A stretch of 13,246 nucleotides of DNA from positions 1 to 13,246 of the forward strand of contig DRKE01000235.1 in NCBI GenBank assembly GCA_011051925.1. The letters are read 5' to 3'. Position numbers and translations under genes: made by a program. The notes beneath the pieces were generated by a model, which saw nothing but the letters and a program-made list of their open reading frames with translations, was not told the origin of the DNA and did not search any database. This DNA is from Deltaproteobacteria bacterium (lineage in GTDB: Bacteria; Myxococcota_A; UBA9160; UBA4427). Below are positions 1 through 8,900 of the stretch, in pieces. Every line of letters begins with the position of its first letter. Position 1 is the first letter of the stretch.

Positions 1-1969
1 CGAGAAGGTGGGGAACGGCGTCGAGAAAGACGAAGAAAAGCAGGATCGCGCCCGGCAGGCTCACGAGCGTCATCATCCGTCCCGGTCGCCAATCCCATCG
101 CGCCGATCCGAGTTCCAGCAGGAACGTCGAAGCCGACAGCCACAGGACCCAGGCGCTCGGGGCATAGGTGTCTGGAACGAAACGGTCGATCTCGCCGAGG
201 GATCCGGCAGTCCACCACGACAGTCCCCAGACACCGAACCCCCAGGCGAGTCCTGCTTCGAGCCGGCCCAACGCCGCGCGCGCGACCCAGGCCTGACGGG
301 CGATGAAGATCCCCGCCCCCGCCATCGACAGACACGAAAGGGCCCGTCCATTCAGGATCGGAAGATCCCCTCCCGGATCGAGGTCACCGAAGGCGAGGAG
401 CGTCAGGAAGGCGAGCGCCGCAAGCCCCTGCAGTCCGACTCCGGCAAGCCGCGGCAGGCCTCGCGCCTGACGCGCGCCGATCCAATAGAGACCGGCTCCT
501 TCGAGGGCCCAGGCCACCGCGATCGTGAGCGAGCCTTCGAAGGCGAAGGGCACCGCCATCGTGGCGAAACCGATCGCCAGCGCGATGAAGGCTTCGGCCA
601 GGGGGCGCAGTTCCCGCGATCCGAAGCGCCAGACGAACAGACCCGTTCCCGCATAGAAGAGACCGAATCCAGCGGCCGCCAGCGCGAGACCGAGTTCGCG
701 CTCGCGAACCAGGGCACCCTCCAGCAGGATCGAAACGAAGGGCGTCCCGAAGACGAGGGTGCCGTCGACGAATCCCCTGAGATGCGGCGGTCTCTGCCAC
801 GCATGCAGGATGGCGATCGCCGTAAAGAGCAGCATGAAGGCGATCACGAAGGGTTCCGTCGAAGCCAGGAACTCCGGCTCGTATCGCAGGACGCCCCAGG
901 TCGTCGCGACCGCATAGGTACAGACGAAGGCCACCAGCGCGGGAATCCGCCAGGTCCGTCGCCAGGCGACCAGGGCGGTCGAGACCACCAGGATCAGGTA
1001 GTAGGAAAAGAGCGCGACATGGCTGCCGCCTCCCGTGCTGGCCAGGACCGGCGCGAGAAACCCGCCCAGGCTTCCGATCACGAGCAGTGCCTCCGAGGCC
1101 TGGAGATGGGCGAGAACCGCGGTGGCCAATGCCAGCGCCAGGAAGAGGCCAAACGCGAAACCGGCCGGAAGCAATCCGTAGACCCGGAAGGCGAAGAAGG
1201 TCACGAGGTAGAGGGCGGCCACCCCCCCGCCCTGCAGGCTCTTCCCGAACCCCGGACGGGCGACGCGAAGGCGGAAGCCGAGTCCGACGAGGGCGAGACC
1301 CACGAGCGCAGCGACGCCCAGCCGGACCTCCACGGGGAGGAGCGCATTCTCCGCAGCGTATTTCGCGAGCAGCGCGATGCCGACCAGCAGGACCAATAGC
1401 CCCACACGCACGACCGTGTTGCCACCCAGGAAGAAGTCCCGCACGGTGCGGATCGCGCGGTCGACGATCGCGGGTGCCGATACGCCCGCCCTCCCCGGCG
1501 GCATCGAGGACGAAGCGCTTTCGCCGACGGATCCCCTGTCGGAGCCGGACGGAGAAGGAGAGGATGCAGGCGAGGACCCGGGCAATGGAACGCCTGAAGC
1601 GCGTCGCTGGGCGAACGCAGCGGAAACCGCGTCCTCCAGGGAAGGCGCATCCCCGACGGCCTCCTCGCGAACGCCGCCGTCGGAAAGATCGGCGGGCCGG
1701 CCGGGGACGGCGTCGGAGGCGGGCCGTTCCGGTTCCGGCGCCTCGAGCGGGGCGTACGCCTCCGGGGCCGAGACGCGATGCTGGAGCGCGGCCATCCGGG
1801 CACGAAGCGTGCGCTGGTTCGCATAGAGGAAACCGAGGGCCCCACCGGACAAGACGCCCCAGAGGCTTTCGGCGGCGACCGCCCCGAGGGCCATTCCCAC
1901 GACGCCGAAGAGGATCGGTCCCACGGCGGAAGAGCCGGTCGATTCGTCCGAAGCGGGATTCGAGCGCAC
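1..1969 (-). CDS. DUF2339 multi-pass membrane protein, C-terminus cut by left edge
   Basis: The 656 visible codons form one open frame running off the left edge. A GTG start at 1969 is chosen because GGAGG (1979-1983) sits 9 bases upstream; no better-placed ATG exists in this frame. Residues 14-50 hold hydrophobic stretches (GPILFGVVGMALGAV, then LSGGALGFLYA). Residues 51-65 are basic and possibly helical, and residues 67-165 form a Pro/Ser/Ala/Glu-rich linker. At residue 178 the DUF2339 signature begins (DFFLGGNTVVRVGLLVLLVG), followed by KYAAENALLP and LQGGGVAALYLVTFFAF. The remaining ~400 residues are one hydrophobic segment after another, likely a dozen or more membrane spans. DUF2339 proteins are usually about 850-1000 residues, so perhaps a quarter to a third is missing. 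The biochemical role of the family is not established; it is an inner-membrane protein. It lies 86 bases after the hydrolase on the same strand, separated by a hairpin, so it may be a separate unit. Other frames here are richer in Arg/Pro and carry no such pattern. Confidence 0.9.
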   Translation of the reverse strand, partial: MRSNPASDESTGSSAVGPILFGVVGMALGAVAAESLWGVLSGGALGFLYANQRTLRARMAALQHRVSAPEAYAPLEAPEPERPASDAVPGRPADLSDGGVREEAVGDAPSLEDAVSAAFAQRRASGVPLPGSSPASSPSPSGSDRGSVGESASSSMPPGRAGVSAPAIVDRAIRTVRDFFLGGNTVVRVGLLVLLVGIALLAKYAAENALLPVEVRLGVAALVGLALVGLGFRLRVARPGFGKSLQGGGVAALYLVTFFAFRVYGLLPAGFAFGLFLALALATAVLAHLQASEALLVIGSLGGFLAPVLASTGGGSHVALFSYYLILVVSTALVAWRRTWRIPALVAFVCTYAVATTWGVLRYEPEFLASTEPFVIAFMLLFTAIAILHAWQRPPHLRGFVDGTLVFGTPFVSILLEGALVRERELGLALAAAGFGLFYAGTGLFVWRFGSRELRPLAEAFIALAIGFATMAVPFAFEGSLTIAVAWALEGAGLYWIGARQARGLPRLAGVGLQGLAALAFLTLLAFGDLDPGGDLPILNGRALSCLSMAGAGIFIARQAWVARAALGRLEAGLAWGFGVWGLSWWTAGSLGEIDRFVPDTYAPSAWVLWLSASTFLLELGSARWDWRPGRMMTLVSLPGAILLFFVFLDAVPHLL

Positions 1970-1978
1970 GATCGCGTC

Positions 1979-1983
1979 CCTCC
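1979..1983 (-). promoter_or_regulatory. Ribosome binding site fixing the GTG start of the DUF2339 gene
   Basis: The minus strand reads GGAGGGACGCGATC and then GTG. The GGAGG core is 9 bases from the start codon, which is good spacing. It decides the start of a gene whose first clear ATG codons lie inside the hydrophobic N-terminus. Confidence 0.7.
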
Positions 1984-2038
1984 GAAAGAGCGTCGGTCTC
2001 TTTTCGGATTCCCATCCCCAGGGAGTGAGGGGAAAGTC

Positions 2039-2053
2039 TCCGGCCCGGCCGGA
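2039..2053 (-). terminator. Short hairpin after the hydrolase stop (weak terminator or attenuator)
   Basis: Just past the hydrolase stop, the minus strand carries TCCGGC-CGG-GCCGGA, a perfect 6-bp G/C stem with a 3-base loop. Only a short T run (GACTTTCC) follows. It could end or reduce transcription of the PKS cassette before the DUF2339 gene. The missing U-tract makes a full intrinsic terminator uncertain. Confidence 0.35.
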
Positions 2054-2055
2054 AA

Positions 2056-2907
2056 TCAGTCGCCGGAAGGACCCGGGCAGCCCACCCGTTCCTCCAGGAA
2101 CGCCCGGATCGCGCTGGCGAGTGCCGGCCCGTCGTCGATCATCACGGCATGCCCGGCCCCGGAGAGCGTGACGAGGCACCCATCCGGAAGGACCTCCTCG
2201 ACCATCTCCTGCGCGACCTTCTCGCTCAGCACGGCCGAAAGACCTCCGCGGACGAGCAGGACGGGAACCCTCACGCGAGCCAGCGCACCCCAGAGTTCGC
2301 GCTCGAGCGCGGCCAGATCAGCGGATCCGTCAGCCGGACCGAGCACCCCGGGATCGAGTGCCGGCTCGAAGCGGCCATCGAGACGCTGGACGAGGCCCGT
2401 CTCGGCCAGGCGATCGAGAATCTCCGCATCGCCCTTCGGATGGATGAGCCGCAGCTGCTCGCGGAAATCCTCGACTCGTGCATAGCTCCGAAGCGCACGC
2501 TGGACATCGTCCGCGACCCGGGAAGCCCCCCCCACCTCGAGAACGGGGCCCGTATCCACCAACACGAGCGCCCGGACGCGATCGGGATGGGCCGCCGCAA
2601 AGAGGGTCGCCACGTTCCCACCCAGGGAGTGGCCGACGAGGAGGATCCGATCGATTCCGATCCGGTCGAGGAACGGAAGGAGATCATCCGCATAGGACGG
2701 AAGGTCGTATTCACCCTCGATCGACCAGGGAGACTCGCCATGCCCCCGGAGATCGATCGAGACCGGCCGGAATGCCCCGGGCAACGCCTCGGCGAGGTTC
2801 TCCCAGACCGAGCGATTGTGCGAGAAGCCGTGCACGAACAGGACCGGCATACCGACCCCGCGCGGATCGGAAAAGGCCAGGCGAAGCGACCGCCTCGGGG
2901 AAGACAT
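2056..2907 (-). CDS. Alpha/beta hydrolase coupled to the PKS
   Basis: A 283-residue alpha/beta hydrolase fold enzyme without signal peptide, so cytoplasmic. Visible landmarks are the oxyanion motif FVHGFSHN (24-31), RGHGES (54-59), the nucleophile elbow GHSLGG with Ser94, LVDTGP (116-121), and the C-terminal catalytic His253 in GAGHAV. The usual acid site after strand 7, RGGxSDVLS in relatives, reads RGGLSAVLS, so Ala225 replaces Asp. Asp118 after strand 6 could substitute, as in some lipases; that is inference. Its ATG shares one base with the PKS stop (TGATG) and has a strong ribosome site, GGAGG at 2915-2919, 7 bases upstream. The PKS has no fused thioesterase, so this enzyme is a candidate for releasing or editing the ACP-bound product. 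A small-ester or C-C hydrolase of unrelated role cannot be excluded. Confidence 0.92.
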   Translation of the reverse strand: MSSPRRSLRLAFSDPRGVGMPVLFVHGFSHNRSVWENLAEALPGAFRPVSIDLRGHGESPWSIEGEYDLPSYADDLLPFLDRIGIDRILLVGHSLGGNVATLFAAAHPDRVRALVLVDTGPVLEVGGASRVADDVQRALRSYARVEDFREQLRLIHPKGDAEILDRLAETGLVQRLDGRFEPALDPGVLGPADGSADLAALERELWGALARVRVPVLLVRGGLSAVLSEKVAQEMVEEVLPDGCLVTLSGAGHAVMIDDGPALASAIRAFLEERVGCPGPSGD

Positions 2908-5900
2908 CAGCCCTCCTCCCCTGTTCCCGCCGCCTTCTCGAAACGGTCGACCAACGTCGCCGCGATCTCGGCGAGGCTCGGGATCGAGTCGAACCAGTCG
3001 GCCGCGATCTCCAGTCCGAGATCACGCCCCAATCCCATGAAGAGCTCCATGGTCATCAGGGAATCGAGTCCCACGGCATCGAGCCGACTGCGGACATCGA
3101 GGGTCGGAACCTTCTCCTCCGACAATCCGAGAACGCTGGCCAGGGAATCGCATACGAAGCGTTCCATCCTCTTCAGCCGTTCCGTCGGTGTCCATGTCAT
3201 CAGTTCGGAACGCAGCAGATCGGAACGCTGCCGGATCCCGCTCTCGAGCTGGAGTGTCGACAACAGGGGAGACGGTGCCTCGGTCAGACGCCGGGACCGA
3301 TCGGCCGGGCTCATCAACACGAACTGTCCCACCGTCCCACGATTCCCGCCGCACGCATCGTCGAGCATCGCCGCTTCGATCACTTCGATCACGCGCTCCG
3401 CGGCCACTTCACGATCGACGGAAAGCGAGAGCGAACGACCCGCGTTCCCTCCATCCGAAAGCAGCAACCGATCGACGATCAGTCTCGCCTCCCATGCCCG
3501 ATGAAGAGCGGGGTCCGGCTGGACCGGTTCGCGAATGGAAACGAGCGCCCGGAAATCGGCGCGATCGGCTCCGACATTCGCAAGGATCGCCTCCGGTCGG
3601 CGACCGATCTCGGACGCGACGTGGATCCATCCGTCATGGCGGGCCAGGGAGATCGAAGCGTCATCCGCCCCCGATTCGACCACTTCCGAGGCGCCGCGTT
3701 CGCGCAGCCACGATGCGATCGACGAAGCCAGTTCCGATTCGCGTCCCGCGACCAGGAAGGACCGCCCCACGATCGGATCACTCGGCGTTCCCGGATCCGC
3801 CTGGATGGACAGCGAATCGACGGCACCGAGATCGACGACGACCCGTCCGACATGGCGATTCTGCGTCATGAACCTGATCGCTCGCACCGCATGCGAGGCC
3901 CTGAAGACCGTCGCGGGAAGGGCCGCCAGACGGCCCTCGTGCGCCTCTTCCGCGATCTCCTCGAGAAGGGCCGCCACGAGTGCCGGTTCCGTCCGGATCA
4001 TCTCGGAAACGTCGACGCTCGAAACCGATCGATTCGCGCCCAGGCGGATCACACCCAGCTCGGGCCGCTCGAAAGCGGCCCGAGGACAGAGATCGACATA
4101 ACGTCCCCCCGTCGCGAGCCGCGCCAACGTGGCGTGCATCGCGCGCCCGGAATCCGAACTCACGATGACATCGAAGTCATCCGATCCGGAATTCGCCGAT
4201 TCGATGGCATCGAAGTCGTCGCACCCGGGATCGAGGACGCGAACACCGAGTCGACGCAGCCGTTCGCGTCGTTCCTCGGAACCGGCGGTCGCGAAGACTT
4301 CCGCCCCGACGGATCGCGCCACCCGGATCAGCGCCTGGCCGACCCCACCCGCACCCGAACGGATCCATACGCGCTCCCCGGCGCGCAGGCGCGCGACCCC
4401 GTGAAGCGCGTATTTCGCGACGAGAAAGGGAAAAGGGATGCTCGCCGCTTCAGCGAAATCGAGGAAATCCGGCTTGCGTGCCAGGAACCCCGAAGACACG
4501 ACGATCCGGCGCGCGAGAGCACCCGGATGGATTCCGAAGACCTCGTCTCCGGCCCGGAAACCGGCATCCGGGCCGGAAACGCTTCGGACGATGCCGGAAA
4601 AGTCCCGACCGACGCCTCGAATCGACCTTCCCTGCCCGCGGGCCAACCCGAGTCCGGCGAGAACGTCGAGCTGGCTGAGCGCTGCGGCGCGAACCTCGAC
4701 GACGACTTCGCCCTGACGGGCCTCCGGCTCGGGCGCCTCCTCGAAAACGAGCCCCTCCGCCGACTCGGGTGCGACCAGGCGTGCCCGGAAATTCTTCTTC
4801 CCGGCTCGGCCCCGTGAACGGCGAGCCGCGGCCGCCGGCGCGGATTCATGCCCCGGGTCGACATCGACGAGGCGCGGCACGAAGAGCGAATCGCCCCGGG
4901 CCGCGAATTGTCGATCCTCGCTCGCCTGCCCCACCAACGAAGCAAGGGCGATCCGCTCCGCCTGGGTCAACCGGGCGCTCGCGTCGAAGAGCCGACATTG
5001 CGACATCTCCGCGCAGGTCGCGAAGGTCTCGATCTCCCGACCGATCGACCCGATCGATCCGCTGCTCGATCCGTCGCCGTTCGCGACGGACTGGGTTCCC
5101 CGCGTCGCCAGCCAGACCTGGGTCGCGCCGCCACATCGGGCCCGGATCGCCTCGGCCCAGGAGCCGATGCGAAAGGTCCGATGAGCCGCCGCCTCCCTTT
5201 CGCCTTCGAGCGGGGCGCTCGACCAGGCCAGCAGGATCAGCCCCCAGCCCGGCTCCGCTTCGCTCGTCCCGCTTCCCGGATCCCCGGCCGGCCCGTGCCG
5301 TTGGCTCTCGAAACGAGCCACGAGGGCCGGCAGATCCTCGAGCTTCTCGCAGAAGACGCAGGCAGCCCCCTGTTTCTCGAGCTCCGCACCCAGGGCCCCG
5401 GCTTCTCCGGTCGAGTCGGAGACGAGAATCCAACGATCGACTTCCCGTGACCGGGCAGGGGCCGACGTTTCCCGGGACACGGCAGTCCATTCGACCCGAT
5501 GAAGTCCCCGCGACGAAGCCGTCGAAGGGATGCCGCTTCTTGCACGGGCCTCGGCGCGGAGATCCGAGATCCGGCCCAGAAGCTGGCCTTCCCGATCGAA
5601 GAGTTCGAGGTCGGCCCGGAGTTCCTCGGGCCCGGATCCACCCGTGGAACCGCCTTCTCTCCGGCTCACCCGACACCAGCAATCGCTGCCCAGCCCCCCT
5701 CGGAGTGCGATCTCGCCAATCGAGCGGATCCGCACGGCGGCGGGTTCGTCGAAAAGAAGACCCGCCAGCTGGAAACAGCCTTCGACGAGCGCGGGATGGG
5801 CATGGTAGGCATGCCATTCGGATTCGATGGATCGGGGCAGCATCATTCGCGCCACGAGGCGACGCGTGTCCTTCTCCCCGCTCGGCTCGGATTCGAGTTC

Positions 5901-8900
5901 CCGAAGCGTGCGGCATTTCGGCCCGAGTGAGATCCCACAGTCCTCGAGCGTCTCGAAGAACGCTTCGGCGGATTCCGTCTCGTTCTCCGCGCGGTCGAGT
6001 CGATCCGCAGCCCCCCACCCGGATCCGGGGTCGGCTGCTTCGAGAGAGCACCGGGCATGCAGGGTCCAGGCATCCCGCTCGTCCGTCCGACTCGAAATCC
6101 GGAGTGCCCCCGATCCTTCACGATCGACGCGCAGGATCAGCTGGACCGAACGACGCTTCTTCGCCCCCAGCAGAAGGGGACGAACCATCTCGACATCGCG
6201 AATCGAGATCGCTCGTCCCGGCCACATCGCCTGCGCCGCTGCCAACCCGAGTTCCAGATGGAGGGCGTCGGGCGCACTCGTGAGACCCCCCAGGCGATGA
6301 TCCTCCAGAAAACTGCCGGAATCCGTGTCGAGGATGAAGTCCCAGGTATGCAGGCGGGGATCGAGCGACGACTCGGAGCGGGCTCCCAGCAGAGGATGGA
6401 CCTGTCGGAAGATGTCCGTGCGCTTTCGCTGGCCGAACCAGAATCGCTTCCGCTGGTAGGGATAGAGCGGAGTGGGTACCAGACGGCCTTCGGGTTGCAC
6501 GGCCCCGAAGTCGATGGGAACGCCCTGCACGAAGAGTCCGGCGAGGGAGCGCGCGAGCGCCAGACGCTCGTCCTCGTCCCGACGGAGGGAGCCGAAATGC
6601 GTCACGTTTCGGCCCATCTGACGCGCGATCTCGAGGCTCGCTCGCGCGAGGGTCGGATGGGGAGAGACCTCGATCAGGATCTCCCCCTCGGCGTCGATCG
6701 ATCGCGTGAGTCCCCGATCGAAGGCCACCGGCTCACGGAGATTGCGAACCCAATAGTCGACCCCGAGATCGCTGCCCTTCTTCTCCTCGTCATCGACCGT
6801 CGAATCGAAGGGGATCCGCGCCGCGACCGGGCGGATTCCCTCGATGCCTTCCCGGAAATCGTCCAGGAGCGGATCCATGTGGAAACAATGCGACGCGAAA
6901 TCGACCTCGAGAAGCCGGGCGAAGACACCCTCCGCCTCGAGGACATCGACGAGGGACACGACGGCTTCCCTGTCGCCCGAGAGAATCGTCGTCGTCGGTG
7001 AATTGACGCCCGCGATCTCGACGCCGTTCGCGACCGTTCCGAGACGGGCGCTCGCCTCCTCGCGCGAGAGCGCGACGACCGCCATCGCCCCCTGCCCGGA
7101 AGCCCGGGCCACGATCCGGCCGCGATGACAGGCCAGGCGCGCGACATCCTCGAGCCGGAGGACGCCCGCGACGAAGGCCGCTGCGATCTCGCCCATGCTC
7201 TGGCCGATCACCCGATCCGGACGGACGCCCCAGGTCGCCCAGAGTTCCGCCAGGGCGATCTCGAGGGCGACGAGAACCGGCTGGAGGACGTCGAGACGCT
7301 TCGTCCAATCGATCGAAGCCCGTCCCTCGAGGACCGCTCTCAGCGACCAGTCGACATGGGCACGATAGGCGGCATCGATCCGGTCGATCGAAGCGGAGAA
7401 CGCGGCCTCTCCGCGAAGCAGTTTCCGACCCATCCCGAGCCATTGCGCTCCCTGTCCGGGAAAGATCATGACGATCCGCGGTGGCGTGTCCGTGCGTGCC
7501 CTGGCCGAGGGGGCCGCCACCGTCGGATTCCCGTCGAGATGGGCATCGAGTTCCCGACGGAACTCCTCGATCGATCGAGCCACGATGCAGAGCCGATGCG
7601 ATCGGTGGGTCTTTCGTCGGCCGAGGGTGTAGGCCAGATCGACCATGGCTGGAGGATCCGCGAGTCCGTCACGATGGGCCTCGACCAGCTCGTGAAGCGC
7701 GTTCGGATCGTGTCCGCTGATCGGAAGAAGGAACGGACGCGTGCGATCCTCCGTGTCGCGGCGCATGCGGGCGGAGGATCCCGACGTTCGACGCCGCTGC
7801 GCCGAGGATGGCGGCGGCGGACTCTCGAGAATGACATGGGCATTGGTCCCACTGATCCCGAACGAATTGACGGCCGCCCGGACCGGACCGGAACCGGGCC
7901 AGGGGGTCGTCTCCGTCTGCACGCGAATCGGAATCTCATCCCAGGGAATCGCGGGATTGGGCGTCTCGAAATGAAGTTGCGCGGGCAGGACCCGATGACG
8001 GATCGCGAGCGCGGTCTTGATCAGACCGGCGACGCCGGAAGCGGACTCCGTATGTCCGAGATTCCCCTTCACCGACGCGATCCGCAGGGGGCGATCGGGA
8101 TCCCGGCCGGGTCCCATCACTTCGGCCAGGGCGGCGACCTCGACCGGATCCCCGATCATCGTTCCCGTCCCGTGGGTTTCGACGTATTGGATCTCGGAAG
8201 GCGGGAACCCCGCCTGCGCATAGGCATCGCGCATGGCCTGTGCCTGTCCGTGTCGCCCCGGCGCCATCATATGACCCCCGTCGCGACCATCCGAGCTGAT
8301 TCCGCTGCCGCGGATCACCGCGTAGATCGGATTGCCGTCGGCCAGGGCATCCGACAGGGGCCGTAGCAGGACGATCCCCGCCCCCTCGGCTCGTACGAAT
8401 CCGTCGGCGGATGCATCGAAGGCCTTGCACGCGCCGCTCATCGAAAGCATTCCGCTCCGGGAGAGTGCGATGTTGCCCTCGGGCGACAGGAAGAGATTCA
8501 CCCCCCCCGCCAGCGCCATCTTCGACTCGCCCCTGCGCAGGCTCTCGCAAGCGAGATGGGTCGCGATCAGGGAGGACGAACAGGCCGTATCGAGCGTGAA
8601 GCTCGGGCCCGTGAGCCCCAGCAGGTAGGCGATCCGCCCCGACAGGACGGCATGGGACATGCCGCCGACCGTGAAGACATCATGCCCGCGGTAGACCGCC
8701 GCCTCGCCGAGCACGCCCGCGCGCTCACGCGAATAGTCTTCGGCCATGTAACCGAGAATGACGGCGACGCGCTCGCCGACGATGCTTTCGGGAACGATGC
8801 CCGCGTCTTCGAGCGCGTCCCAGGCGACTTCGACCATCAATCGCTGCTGCGGCTCCATCGTGAGCGCATCACGCGGAGCGATCCCGAATGCGGCCGCATC

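Noticed and set aside
384..2015. 543-codon minus-strand frame and 463-codon plus-strand frame (8-1399) over the left region
   Set aside because: Both are Arg/Pro/Gly/Glu-rich and motif-free. The frame between them has consecutive hydrophobic segments and the DUF2339 signature with a well-placed ribosome site.
3267..3767. Frameshift as the cause of the missing KR motifs
   Set aside because: The other two minus-strand frames here contain no KR glycine or SYxxxN motifs, and the main frame continues without stops into an intact ACP.
4164..4220. Near-repeat in the ER: GATGACATCGAAGTCATC and GATGGCATCGAAGTCGTC, 39 bases apart in frame
   Set aside because: Both copies encode DDFDxI-type segments that match two normal positions in ER domains and the local length is usual, so a recent duplication is not needed.
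2478..4817. 779-codon open frame on the plus strand, opposite the PKS and hydrolase
   Set aside because: It lies antisense to clear ER, KR and ACP coding sequence, is rich in Arg/Pro/Gly, shows no domain motifs, and is expected from GC-rich third positions on the other strand.
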